From Gnetum montanum (Eukaryota; Streptophyta; Gnetopsida; Gnetales; Gnetaceae), in assembly GCA_015680685.1 (NCBI GenBank), contig MNCI01022611.1, forward strand, positions 2,098,033 to 2,162,032: a DNA stretch of 64,000 bases. The letters run 5' to 3'. Positions 1 through 10,665 of this stretch are shown here, piece after piece. A program made the position numbers and the translations under genes. Below the pieces are notes generated by a model that saw only the letters and a list, made by a program, of their open reading frames with translations, did no database searches and was not told the origin of the DNA. Each line of letters starts with the position of its first letter. Within the stretch, counting starts at the first letter, position 1.

Positions 1-461
1 ACGGGTGTGTACGGCTGGCTAAGGAATCGGCTGCTTATCACACGTAGGCTAAATAGGTGCCTCAGTACGACCACTTCGAGCACTTGCGTTACGTGTGGCG
101 ATCCCAGTAACGATTAGCGTTTGGTAAGCTGCAGTTGCATAGTTCAGGGTGTGTCCGGTAAGTGGGAACGGATGCTGACGCTAGTTAATTTAGACTTAGA
201 CCTTAGTTAGAGTTAGTTTAGTTTCTCAACCCTTTCCTCTGATAGCATAGGAGATAAGCCGAAAATACCAAAAAAATCACATACCTCAGACTTGCTTAAC
301 CATACACCATGACACATACAACCAAGCCTGGGAAGACAACGAACGATTAACCTCAAGTGTTTCTTGTGGCGTTAAGGCATTTAGTCTGCGGAGTTCGACC
401 GGATCACGCGTGCACACTCGTATTCGTATGGTGGAGTGTAGGGGTACCTCGCCACTCATCA
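1..461 (+). mobile_element. 3' part of an Athila-type LTR, cut by the window edge
   Basis: Aligns nearly base for base with the 3' part of the solo LTR at 51164-51625 (about 97% by eye) and ends in the family terminus CACTCATCA. The sequence after 461 has no tRNA-Asp-like primer site, so this is a 3' LTR or a solo LTR rather than a 5' LTR. The left end, and therefore the target duplication, lies outside the window. Confidence 0.88.
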
Positions 462-1635
462 CATGCATACCATAGATGATCAGATGCGCATAATTACAAG
501 TTTTTGCGACACACTTTCTGATCTTCCATGAGTTATCTATTATTAGATGCTTGAATTTATTTGTTATTTATTGTAATTGTATTTTTATGTGATATTGATC
601 TTTGAAGTGCAAACCAAACTTGGTGATAGTACTAGTGAAAAGTATCCAAGCAAACATAAATTAGTTAAACTTGTCTTCAAAGTACTTATCTTACTAGTTA
701 ATATTTTTTTAAAATTGATGACTATTATTAACAATTGCTCTTTTGGTTAATTATAAACCATGCATTAGTGGTGATGACCCTAAGAAAAATTAGAAAGAAA
801 ATGAGCCAAAGGTAAATCCTATCTATTTAGTGAGTTTGTTTAGTTCTCTTTATTCATGCCTCAAACATTTTTTTTCCTAGCATGTATTAGTGGATCAGTA
901 GTTTTTGGCTAAATAAATAGAAAGGACATGGTTAGAGTCCACTCCTCATCCTAGACTTGATAGGACTACTACTTTATCATCCAATTCTCCTAGGCTAGTA
1001 TCTCCATTGATCACTCCCATAAAAAATTTCACTCTTATTAGTACTTCACATACTATAATCAACTTTCTTATATGTAGTTTCCATTATTGTATTTCTATTA
1101 ACTATTATCAGGATCTCTTCTTACTCCATGTAAAAGTTAGTTACTAACAATGAAGTGGAAGTTCTGTTTCACCATCTTAGTAATCATATCATGAAGAATA
1201 CTTTGTGTTTCTTTCACAAGGACTTATTTTATTTACGGGAGTCTCAATCATACAACTTCAAGATTGATTTTGGGTTGATTCAATTTGATGATATTTTTGA
1301 ATATCATTCAATTTCCAAGGATTAGCTTGAAGTAATTAAAAAATTTTAGGGAAATCTTAAGAAAGTTAAAGAGGTCTTCTTGTTTCACATGCCACTTGTT
1401 AAATAATGAATTATTACTTCAATTATAAAACAACCATCTTCATGTAAGAAGTAAATTTTTATTTTACTTTTTGTTTCTCTTTTAATTTATTTGTTCTTAT
1501 CTTTCATGTTTGATTTCTTTTTTTTTCTTTTTTCTTTTTCTTTTTTTTGTATAGAAAGAAAAAATAATGAAATAAGGATGTTACTCAATGTGAGATCCAA
1601 TTTGAATAATTAAACACAAAGTTTTAAAATGTTAT
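462..1635. other. AT-rich intergenic DNA, no gene seen
   Basis: No open frame with coding character and no recognisable element was found on either strand. A pyrimidine-rich run lies at about 1497-1550. The stretch separates two LTRs of the same family. Confidence 0.6.
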
Positions 1636-2500
1636 TAATGAGTAGCGAGTAAACCCTATGCCCAACCATACGAATCACATAGCATTTACATGTGATCCAA
1701 TCAAATTTTGTGGACTTATAGACTTTGAAGTACACTGGTCTCTAGGAAGTGAAACTAACTATTGCAATTGTTGTCTTCTCAATTACACTTGTGAAATGAA
1801 AAGATATGGTTAAGTGCAACTAAGCCATATGATTTTTATTATTTTTTACGTTTTATGTTCTAAGTTGCCTAAGAATAAAGAATGATGAATAAAGTAATTT
1901 AGTTGGTAATTTAATCTAACAAGCTGACATTTAACTAATCCTAACATAAGCATCCTTTCCCACTTGATGTGCACATCCTAAACACATTTAACATCATTGA
2001 GTTACCCAAAGTTAAGCATTCCTAGGATTACCAAGTGCCAAGCATATGCTTGAAGTGGCCATACTCATGTGCTTAATTAATTGCTATTTAATTTAGTTTA
2101 GTCTAACTTAATTTAGCTTAATTAAGTACTTGATTACTTAAATCATTAAAGAAAATTACTTAAAATATTAAATGCATAAAGGAAATAATTAATCTATTTC
2201 AAAGTGCTACAAGGTTTATTAGAAAGCTCGTCATTATTGTTGCACACATAGTCATGCTCAAGTACAACAATGCTTGAATAAATATCTGTACACTCTTTGA
2301 CTCCTACTACAAGCACTTAGAAAAATACTCTAACTTCTGAATGACAAAACTACAAGAGCTTCGCTACAACTATCTAACTTATGCCATAAATGCAGCTAGT
2401 GAGTGTGTATTTATAGGTAAAACATGGAGCCCCATCAACAAGTACATGTTAATAGGTCAAACCCTATGTCAATGGGGTCGTGTCGATGGCATCTCATTGA
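1636..2500 (-). mobile_element. Old, strongly diverged LTR of the same family, inverted
   Basis: It can be followed block by block against the minus-strand LTRs at 34267-35088 and 40396-41215. Shared blocks are the start (TGAGT-GCGAG-type, then CCAACCATACGAAT), the central steps (GATTACCAAG, then the GCTTGAATAAA block with a poly(A)-like AATAAA), the TATTTATAGG block near 2411, and the end CATCTCATTGA. Divergence is far greater than among the other copies and the CpG palindromes are erased. It may be a solo LTR; no internal region is recognisable on either side. Confidence 0.72.
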
Positions 2501-2889
2501 TACAGCCAACCAAATGACTCATCAATTATAAAAGCTAAAGAGGATACCAAGAATGGTATAAGATACATCCATCATTTGGTTGAGGATTATTTGCATGTCA
2601 CAATTTACTTCGGAAAGACTATGCCATCAAGGAAAAACTGGAGGGTCAGGTAAAGATGATCAAACATCTAATTCAATTCTTTGGGATAAAATTTTAAACT
2701 CATCATTATTCTATGTTATTTTTTTCTTCCTAATTTCTTTTTCTTCCTCATTTCAATCTTTCCTATTATTATTATCATATTTCTTCTAACTAGTGTACTC
2801 AATTTTCCATACTTAATAAAACATGGGCTCCTATATTTTACTTAATTCCACTTTTAATTCCTAGATCATGATTTTCCTTGGTAGTAAAT
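2501..2889 (+). other. Short coding-like trace of unknown origin
   Basis: From about 2527 to 2700 the plus strand reads as protein-like text once one frame change near 2630 is allowed, with a run of charged and hydrophobic residues around GIRYIHHLVEDYL. I do not recognise the family. The piece lies between an old LTR and the endogenous virus locus and may be a fragment of a retroelement ORF. After 2700 the sequence is T-rich and shows nothing. Confidence 0.25.
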
Positions 2890-3039
2890 GTAACATCTTA
2901 TTCTTTGATAGTAAATGCACTTGTCAACACCATTTTACCTGATCTTCTAATGTTTGTACTGGCCATATCATCCAATCATCCTTGTCTTAATTCAGATTTT
3001 GAGAATACCTTGTAGAGCTTTCATCTGACCTTTCTGGCT

Positions 3040-3510
3040 AGAGCATTTTACTTTCCAAAATCTTCAATTCTCTCATTAGATCATCTAGAAGGTGGTTTGC
3101 AACTCCTAGAATCTGTTCAATTGAGAACTAATATTGGGCTAATAGAAATTGCCACCATGTAAACCTTTGAAGCTTAGGTGATGGCAAAATTCTCCTTTTT
3201 AGTAGTGTTGCCAAATTGATTAAATTTTTCCTTAGAATGAAGGGTCCTTCAATGAGATAGACATGAAACTTTTCTATCCCTTTGATGGCTACTAAAATTT
3301 CTTTTTCTACTAGCCAATAATTCAACTCATTCCTATGAAATGCTCAAGATGCATATGCACAAATTTCTCTTCTTGTTGTTGCTTTCCTACCTTTAAAAGC
3401 ACTACTGCCCATGCATCGTAGCTAGCATCTATATTAAGGATGAAGGGTCCATGAAAAATCAAAGATAATGGGGGAAGATGCTGGCATTCTTGCTTCAATT
3501 GCTGCACCTA
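3040..3510 (-). pseudogene. Endogenous caulimovirid RNase H domain, block 1
   Basis: RNase H would remove RNA from the RNA/DNA hybrid during reverse transcription. On the minus strand the first catalytic segment NIDASYDAW lies near 3405-3450. It is followed by a YWLVEKEILVAIKG segment typical of the RT-connection/RNase H of retroelements, then a WWQFLLAQY block and an N-H-L-x-D-x-L-M-R-E block near 3075-3110 in the position of the last catalytic Asp. Frame changes and stops separate the parts. Equivalent copies lie at about 7240-7660 (plus) and 16820-17290 (minus). Confidence 0.8.
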
Positions 3511-3679
3511 TCTCGTAGCCTTGAAATTCCAACTGAATGGCTCTTGATTCTTGCACTTACAAATCTTTGTTGTCTTATCTGAGAGTTTTTGGTATGTGTC
3601 AAGACACATAGTTCAAGCATCCTAGAAATCATAGACATTTTTCCTTGTCTACTAACTGATCTAGGAACATTGAGATCTT

Positions 3680-4540
3680 CTACAGGACATGCGGCTGCAT
3701 GTGAATCTTTCCTTCCTTTAAAGTGACTCCCACAAATTGCATCTCCGTTCTTCCCACTTGAAAATTCTTTGGATTTGCTAACAAACCTATTCCATGCTTC
3801 TGACATAATTGACCAAAAATATTTAAGTGTTGTGCATATTCTTCAACTAAATTAGAATATACCACAAAATCATCTATGTAATTTGCAAAAAAATCTGAAA
3901 CTTGCCAAAAAAATAGCATCCATTCGTCTCTAAAACTAGGCTAGTGCATTCTTTAAACCGAAAGGCATAACCATCCATTCATATAAACCTTAAGGAGTGC
4001 TTAAAGCTATTTTGTGAATATCCTTTTTAGCTATCTTGATTTGATGATATCCACTCTTGTAATCAAATTTACTAAAAATTATTTTTTCTATGACTCTATG
4101 GATAAAGGCTTCACGATTTGGCAACATCCATTTCACTTCTACTGTAACCACATTAACAGGGATGTAGTTAATTACCATTCTAGCTTTGCCTCTTTTTACC
4201 TTAGAATGATTTTTGATGATAAAACTTGCACAGGCATAGTTGGAATGTGATTCTATAATCAATCCTCACTTCAAAAATTCTTCAACCTATACTAGAAGTT
4301 CTTCTGCATCTACAAGATTCAACACTATTGTCTTGCTCTAGACTAGAATGTCATACATTGTGGGAATGTAGGCTTCTAGATTATCTTTATCCCAAAATTG
4401 GAGGGGATTTTCACAGCAACATTTTCTAAGTTCTTCTTCCATTGAAAGGAGCATATGCACATTTTTTTCTTCTATGTCAAACAAACTGGCCTTCATTAGC
4501 TTTTGGAAATGCTGATATTTTTGCCTTACTATCTTCTCTA
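3680..4540 (-). pseudogene. Endogenous caulimovirid reverse transcriptase, block 1
   Basis: Reading leftward, the domain shows the fingers segment ending in KARMVINY, then LPNREAFIHRV, then FSKFDYKSGYHQIKI (catalytic motif A), an MPFGLKNALA-type segment (motif B) and the catalytic box YIDD at 3869-3880 followed by FVVYSN. The order and spacing match caulimovirid RT rather than gypsy RT, where FLDGYSGY- or VDDL-type motifs are usual. Stops and small frame changes interrupt it, notably around 3920-3990. It is the only copy in which RT continues unbroken through the thumb into RNase H, so it shows what was lost from the block-2 copy that stops at 15543. Confidence 0.85.
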
Positions 4541-4779
4541 GTTGATTTTGTATGATGATTTCAAAGATTGATGGGTTATCAGACCTGAATGCACTTCTGA
4601 TCTACCAATGTTTGTTGCAGTCAAGCTCTAGTGGAGTTCTACTAATCACTAGCTTCTACTTAGGCTCATCATTTGGATTAGAACAAATCAACAAATATAA
4701 TCCCACTGTGTATGGTGACAATGAATCCATAACATGTGCACTAATTCCTACATCAAAACCGCTATCTGAAATTTGCACA

Positions 4780-5110
4780 AAATTAGTTTTACCAGTGTAT
4801 TCATCTCCAAATTACACTAGCACATCAAAAGAAAAATGAGTCAACTACCTTACCTCATTCATTGTGTCAAGCTTCATTGGGTTAGGATGAACAACCCAAT
4901 TTTGTAACACATATTTGTGACAAAAATTTAATGTTTCTCCTGTATCCAGAAATGCTTGATACTTTCTCCATTTTCTTTCTTCATCTACAACTAACTTGAT
5001 TGGGATGATAATGACACTATGTAGAGACAACAAATGCTTGATCTAATGGTGTTGCTTAAGTGGGATTGTAGCTTTACCTTTCATTATGGAGTGCTAAACT
5101 TCTATGGACA
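4780..5110 (-). pseudogene. Endogenous caulimovirid aspartic protease, with DTG motif
   Basis: Pararetroviral aspartic proteases cleave the coat/polymerase polyprotein. The minus strand carries FLDTGETLNF, with the DTG triplet at 4938-4946, the usual D-T-G plus small-residue signature, followed by the hydrophobic stretch expected for the flap side. It sits between the acidic/knuckle region and the RT, as in caulimovirids. The coding stretch of about 62 codons ends in a stop near 4845. This is the only copy in the window that keeps the catalytic Asp; the block-2 copy has lost the corresponding segment of about 280 bases. Confidence 0.72.
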
Positions 5111-5199
5111 CTGGGAATCGCATCTCATAAGGTGTGATCAAAAACTTTGGTGGAAATTTCTGTGTGATCAGCTATGGCAACTTTTCATCCAGTGATGAA

Positions 5200-5760
5200 C
5201 TAATGGCTTCTAAAAATCCTCTTGAAAGATTCTCCTTGTAGTAAAGTGTGGATGATAGACTTTCTTCTTCATCTACAAAATTTTTGATCATATGGTTGGA
5301 CATTTTTTGTGTTAACTGATCTACATCTCCATCTGAGGCTGAATACATTTATTAGTCATTCAACCAACTTTCAATCTTTTCTTAGTCTTTTCCTATGATA
5401 TTCTGCATCCATTGTGAATTTTTCATCATGAATCCACAAGCTTCTATATCTTCATTTTCTTCTTGTTTAGTTTCTATTTCATCTTGGACTTCTTCACTAT
5501 CATCATTTTCATCCATGCTTTTTGAATCTGAAAGAAACTGGATCTAATAAATGTGTTCTATCAGCTCCTCTTCTTTAGGATTTTCTACTAGTTCCCATTC
5601 ATCAAGATGGCTCTCATAAAATGCCTTCACCTTTGAATTTGTATTCCATTGAAGACACTCATGAGCATAGTGACCATATTGTTTACAATGGTAACAGTAA
5701 ATCTTCTTTCTGTTTATAGGCCGCTTTCGTCTTTTCACAAAAATCCTTGTTTCTCAACCT
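5200..5760 (-). pseudogene. Coat-protein CCHC zinc knuckle and acidic tail, block 1
   Basis: A zinc knuckle of the form CX2CX4HX4C (CYHCKQYGHYAHEC) is encoded at 5655-5696 on the minus strand. A basic stretch precedes it and an acidic Glu/Asp-rich tail follows, down to about 5290. This is the C-terminal arrangement of caulimovirid coat proteins, in which the knuckle binds viral RNA during packaging. All four zinc ligands are intact here, whereas in the block-2 copy the first Cys is changed and two stops interrupt the motif. Confidence 0.78.
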
Positions 5761-5837
5761 CTTCTCCTAGGCTTGAATCCTCTGAGCCATCTTTTCTTTG
5801 AAAATCTGGGATTTCTTTTGAGTCTTCTGGTCATCAC

Positions 5838-6420
5838 CTACCTTCTTCTTCGATACGGTTTTCTTAGAGGACTACTAAACACATCAACTCTGTCTAGATT
5901 TGCACAGGCTTCAGCTAATGGTAGTAACTTTGTCAAACTGACATTGTAACAAGAAAATTGAAGTTCTGGTCTAGCCATATGAACAATATCTAAGAAATAG
6001 GTGAGTGACAAATCGATGTTCTCATTTATCGCTTTGTATAGCACCATGTGCCCTAACTTTGCTAGCAAACTCCCCAAATAAAGATATGCAATCAAAGGAT
6101 CTCTATGCAATGCTACTCTATATACTTCCTTTCCATATTCAGCACTAAATTGTTCAAAATACTTCAAATTTGTCAATTTTCTCTTACTCAACAACAACTT
6201 ATCTTTTAGCCTTATATTTATAGACAAGTCTGTTGTGAATTCAGTAACCAAGGAAACAAACACACCTTCTAATCCTTGTTGTAGAATTTTTTTATTAATT
6301 CAATGTTGAACTTTCCCAACAATGTCAAATTTTTTCTACGGCACAAGTGAATGCATCGATAATGATGGTTCTTTCATCAAGTTGCAAAACTATTATTGCA
6401 GTTCTAAGCTAATAAATCCA
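5838..6420 (-). pseudogene. Coat-protein core region, block 1
   Basis: An open stretch of about 141 codons (6263 down to 5838) matches the plus-strand region 13360-13795 almost residue for residue. Conserved words include KYFEQFSAEYGKEVYR and YLYLGSLLAKLGHM. Its position between a coiled-coil/linker region and the CCHC knuckle makes it the capsid core by order. The upstream part (to about 6420) continues the similarity with stops. I assign it by position and copy comparison rather than by a diagnostic motif. Confidence 0.62.
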
Positions 6421-6934
6421 TAGGTGAATCACATGAAGGACTTCTTTTGGTGGTAGAGAATTGATGTCTATGACTAGAACAATAGTTGCTAGCCATTGTT
6501 AAAAGGATAAAAATGCTAGTGGTTACTAATATTGTTTCCAAGGTCATATTGATATTCTAGCCATCATTAGTTGGGTTTAACATCCAGAATCATCATATAA
6601 TTCCAATTTCTTCAATGACTTTTTGGGTTGTTCTAACTCTTCTTGTCTTCTAGATTCTTCAACTTCTTTCTAAGATGCTTCTACGTCCACGTAAGCCTTC
6701 TTTCCTTCTTTCTATGTCCACAAACTTCTAAGTTTCTTAGCTAAATCTTTCAATGGCTCATGTACCTAAGACTGAGGTTCTGGAGGTGGCTTAGTCTCCA
6801 TAGATGGTAGTTTGATTTGCTTCTCCAATGCGTAAGCTTCTTGTAACAATGTTTCTATCTTCTATTTTCATTACTCTTTACCATTTTCTCTTAGGGCTTG
6901 ACATTATTGTGCTGCTTCATCAAAAGCCTTTATA
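6421..6934 (-). pseudogene. Linker/coiled-coil region upstream of coat, block 1; ends at an inversion junction
   Basis: The sequence is the inverse of 12690-13215 and includes the Lys/Glu-rich stretch that follows the Pro-rich segment. Similarity to the minus strand ends at about 6932 (GCCTTTATATGG). From about 6935 the plus strand takes over inside the RT thumb (SANPKK). Block 1 therefore lacks the movement-like region, the N-terminus and the promoter. Confidence 0.75.
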
Positions 6935-8270
6935 TGGAACAGGTTTTTCAGCAAATCCAAAGAAGATTCAAATGGAAATAATAGAGATAGAATTTTTGGG
7001 AGTCACTTTAAAGGAAGGAAAGATTCACATGCAGCTACATGTCCTATAGAAGATCTCAATGTTCCTAGATCAATTGGTAGACAAGTAACAATGTCTATAA
7101 TTTCTAGGATGCTTGAACTATGTGTCTCAACACATACCAAAACTGTCAAATAAGATAACATAGAGTAATAAGTGCAAGAATCATGAGCCATTCAGTTGAA
7201 ATTTCAAGGCTCCAAGACAACTGCAGCAATTGAACTAAGAATGCCAGCATCTTCCCCCATTATCTCCTATTTTTCATGGACCCTTCATTCTTAATACAGA
7301 TGCTAGCTACAATGCATGGGTAGCAATGCTTTTAAAGGTGGGAAAGTGATGAGAAGAGAAGAAATTTGTGCATATGCATCTGGAGCATTACACAAGAATG
7401 AGTTGAATTACTGGCCAGCAAAAAAAAAATTTAGTAGCCATCAAAGGGATAGAAAAGTTTCATGTCTATCTCATTGAATGACCCTTCATTTTGAGGATGG
7501 ATTGAAGCAATTTGGCAATACTACTAAAAAGGAGAATTCCACCATCACCTAAGCTTCAAAGGTTTGCATAGTGGCAATTTCTGTTAGCCCAATATTAGTT
7601 TTCAATTGAATAGATTCAAGTAGTTGCAAACCACCTTTCAAATGCTCTAATGAGAGAATTGAAGATTTCACAAAGTAAGATGCTCCAACCAAAAAGGTCA
7701 GATGAAAGCTCTCCAAGGTATTCTCAAAATCTGAATCAAGACAAGGATGATTGAAGATATGGCCAGTACAAACATTAAAAAATTAGGTAAAATGGTGTCG
7801 ACAAGTGTATAAGCTATTTCCCTAAGATTCTACAATGAGCATCTCGAAGCAATATGCCACCCTAAACTTCTTCATTAACATGGCAGGAAGGATAGATTGC
7901 ATCGTCAACAATCTTCGATGGAGTTGATTGAAGCCACGTCTCCTACAACATCTCACCCTCATGTAAGTTTTAGATAATATTCTGTTAATTCACCAACCTT
8001 TGTTTGCCAACTAGTCAGCTAGAGTTGTGAATGGGAAAACAAGTTGTGCACATCCTTCTAGTGCATCAACCTATACTAGAATCTTACATGGTACGAGTAT
8101 GAAAGCATAGTCCCCAAAAATCCTACAATGGATGAAGCATCCTCATCAGCATCAGTGTTTAGAATCTTGGAGGAGTTATCCAAACTGATGAAGGATTACA
8201 ATAATTGCGCAAAAGCACACAGGAAGATTTGTGCAGTAAACAAAGCCATCCTCAAGGCCATTGGATAAGC
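6935..8270 (+). pseudogene. RT thumb, RNase H and C-terminal region, block 2
   Basis: After the inversion junction the plus strand encodes the RT thumb (NPKK, then GVTLKEGKIHM), RNase H with the first catalytic segment NTDASYNAW near 7290-7320, and a C-terminal extension. Stops are frequent. The last piece, from an ATG near 8130 to a TAA at about 8268, reads as a short helical, Lys-rich tail; block 3 has the same tail in the same frame with its TAA at the same place, so this is probably the authentic end of the viral ORF. It lies about 115 bases upstream of the viral TATA box. Confidence 0.75.
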
Positions 8271-8372
8271 TCTACACATTAGAAGAAAATATAAGAATGA
8301 CATGTTAAATGGATAAGCATCAAAGATAGTTGTCAATAGTTGTAAATAGCTTAGCTTGCATGCCAAGTCTCA

Positions 8373-8394
8373 TGAGTCAGGAGTCCTATAAATA
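8373..8394 (+). promoter_or_regulatory. Pararetroviral promoter core (TATAAATA), block 2
   Basis: TATAAATA at 8387-8394 follows TGAGTCA (8373-8379), a bZIP-type motif, in the non-coding region between the end of the polymerase ORF and the tRNA primer site. This is where caulimovirids place the promoter of their pregenomic RNA. Block 3 conserves both the motif and the TATA box on the minus strand (16080-16087). Whether it is active is unknown. Confidence 0.7.
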
Positions 8395-8664
8395 AGGTTG
8401 TGCCCTCCTTGCTACAAGCAAGAGAGTGAGAGGTAATCAATAGTGCAATAGAATGAGTGATAGTGTTTGGTTACTTGTAGGATTCATCAGTGTTTTCATT
8501 GTAATTGTTATTGCAATCTAGATTCTTGTTGAAGTATTTGGGAGTGTGTAAGTCGTGCAAATCTTCTTGGTATCCTAATAATTTTCCAAAGGGTCTTAGT
8601 TTTTTTAGGTGTCTCAAAGCTTGTGTTATATCTACTTGAAGTTGTATTATGTGCAAATTTATGC

Positions 8665-8670
8665 AATAAA
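8665..8670 (+). terminator. Viral poly(A) signal AATAAA in the leader
   Basis: AATAAA lies about 275 bases downstream of the TATA box and before the primer site. Caulimovirid poly(A) signals lie in the leader, so the pregenomic RNA passes it once and ends there the second time, giving terminal redundancy. Block 3 has the same signal at 15804-15809 on the minus strand. Confidence 0.6.
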
Positions 8671-8928
8671 GTTTGGTTAAAATGAATTTCCTTTACTTCT
8701 GTTTTACTCCTTTGTTGAATGCACTGTGATAGTTGAGTGCAAGAGGTGAGTTAAGTAATGAGCACTATGTGAGGTAGCTTGCTGAAGCTTTGTTGTGTTG
8801 TTTCCACATATTTACTGTCTTTCTCATCATGCGCCATGGGTTTTGAAACATTGAGAGAATTCCACAACAATTTGTGGAAAGTGCTATAATTTGTGCTAGA
8901 GGATTTGAAGGATCTTCACCCCCCAACA

Positions 8929-8945
8929 TGGCATCAGAACCCAGG
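8929..8945 (+). other. tRNA-Met primer binding site of the endogenous pararetrovirus
   Basis: TGGCATCAGAACCCAGG differs by two transitions from the usual TGGTATCAGAGCCCAGG, the complement of the initiator tRNA-Met 3' end. In Caulimoviridae this site primes minus-strand synthesis and marks position 1 of the genome. Here it lies between the leader and the N-terminal coding region, as expected. Confidence 0.82.
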
Positions 8946-9016
8946 AAAATGTTATAATGTAGGAAAATGTTGTAATCCAAGAAAATGCTATAATGCATGA
9001 AAATGCTATAATTTAG
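8941..9016 (+). repeat. 18-base tandem repeat, about four units, encoding a hexapeptide repeat
   Basis: Units of the type GAAAATGCTATAATGCAT follow each other directly after the primer site. In one frame each unit encodes six residues of the form ENAIMx or ENVVIQ, so the repeat keeps phase with the N-terminal coding region that follows. Two units contain an in-frame TAG in place of a probable CAG. Confidence 0.75.
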
Positions 9017-10112
9017 GAGACTGTCCTAGAGAATGTTAAAGAAGTTGCTTAAGATGCTAAAATTTTGATCAATGATGCTGAAAACATTCAAGAGATGATC
9101 CCGAGTGATACTATTGAAATTAATGTAAATCTTGAAGGTCAAATGATGTCTTATCCTTTATTTAGTCTAGTAATTATAGAAGAAATTGATATTGATGTGG
9201 TAAAAAGTTAGTATGTAGTGGAGAACGGTTGCTTGTTTGCTAATCAAGAGATTTGTGAAGTCAAGTTATGTAGTGAAGAATGGCCTGCATATACTTATGA
9301 GAATGTTGTTCCATGGCATAATGAAGAATGGGTGGAAAATGAGATGGAAGTTCAAGCTCATCCAGAACTAGAAATGTTAATCATAAGGTCCCTAGGTATC
9401 AGCTGCAATTTCTCAGACCTTTTATAGAATTAATCTCTCTAAAATTTCAATAAGTATGTTGTCTATGGCTATGAATCTAGCTACTTTTAAAAACTATCAT
9501 AGATATACGATAGGAAGTGTGTATTGGAAAGTAAGGAATGATCCAGATGAAGTTCATTACCAAGATCTGTTTTCTCGCTATTACTGGTTGATGGGAGAAG
9601 CATATTCCTTTACTCCAAAATTAGTAGAGATGGCTATAATAAGTCCAACACCTCTAAGCAAGATTAAGACTATAGCTGAAATTCAAGCTACTTAAGTTGT
9701 TTTACTAGAATTCAAAAATCTAGAAAAAGTGCTAATTGTGGAGTTTGAGATTGTAGAACTATCATCAAATAATGATCAAGTGATGTTGAATTGATTAGTT
9801 CCCTCAAGTCCTGTTCACATTCAGTCATACAACAAGTATGGAGCAAGTTATGTCTACCCACCAGAGTTAGAAGCAGAACTAGAAGATGAAGATGGTGAGA
9901 ATTTGTTCATAGAAGAAGATCAACAAATACTAGAGAATGTGGAAGCCAGCTTCATGAATGTCTATGATGAATATTCTGCAGTCATCTATGATGAAGGTAC
10001 ATAAACTCAAACCCAACTAAAAGAAGATAAGAGGTTTAGATGAAAATTTCTCAAGTTGATAATGTATGAAAATCAAGATATAGATGAAGTGTAGATGCCT
10101 AACCCTAGACCA
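9000..10112 (+). pseudogene. N-terminal region of the viral polyprotein, first copy
   Basis: Acidic coding sequence with stops, open at about 9218-9427 and 9456-9695. From about 9468 it is duplicated at 10675-11320 with high similarity (both contain NLATFKNYHR and IGSVYWKVRND). The function is not recognised; in single-polyprotein caulimovirids this region precedes the movement domain. It ends abruptly at about 10112, where unrelated sequence begins. Confidence 0.65.
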
Positions 10113-10455
10113 TGAGCTTTTCATAATTGCATGGCATTTCTGTCTCCTGCCTAGCACTTTGTCACACCATATTCTATAAAAGCATCACATCGAAGTGACA
10201 CATGGAAAGATGGTTTAAAATATGCTCCTACCGCACTGTGCACAAGGGGAATGCCTAGATGCCCTTACCACACATCATTTTTTTTCTACCCAATGCACAT
10301 TAGGGAGAGCATTTTAAATTCCACAGGGCACACATACGGCCAAACTTGATTTGGAAAAACAGAATGCACAAACAAGAAACCGGATCGCATTTCACATTTC
10401 CGCTACTACTTAATTTGATTTTATTATGGTATTTATCACCAACAACAAGCAAGAT
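10113..10455. other. Unassigned insert within the virus locus
   Basis: About 340 bases, richer in GC than the surrounding sequence, match no other part of the virus copies in the window. A TATAAAA-like site lies near 10175. It could be host DNA, filler captured at a break, or viral sequence not otherwise represented here. No gene is visible. Confidence 0.45.
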
Positions 10456-10665
10456 ATTCTTTCTCCTATGAATTGATCAGCTCAGAACGATAATAATTTA
10501 TTTTGCAACTTGATGAAAGAACCATCATTATTGGTGCATTCACTCATGCCATAGGAAATATCCAACATTGGTGAGAAAGTTCAACATTGGATTAGCAAAA
10601 ACAAATTTTGCAACAAGGATTACAATGTGTGTTTGTTTTATTGGTCACTAAATTCACAATATAGT
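10456..10665 (+). pseudogene. Displaced coat-region fragment
   Basis: Matches 13215-13420, the start of the coat region (CAACTTGATGAAAGA, then CATTCACTCATGCCA). It is placed directly before the second copy of the N-terminal region, out of the viral gene order, with several stops. It shows that the plus block was assembled from more than one viral fragment. Confidence 0.75.

Noticed and set aside
4552-4839. Plus-strand open frame of 95 codons
   Set aside because: It is the antisense of the viral protease/RT linker; the copy at 14568-14762 shows the same shadow on its opposite strand.
8941-9016. Regular short repeats that could suggest a CRISPR-like array
   Set aside because: The 18-base units are contiguous without spacers and are in frame with a coding region; the host is a plant.
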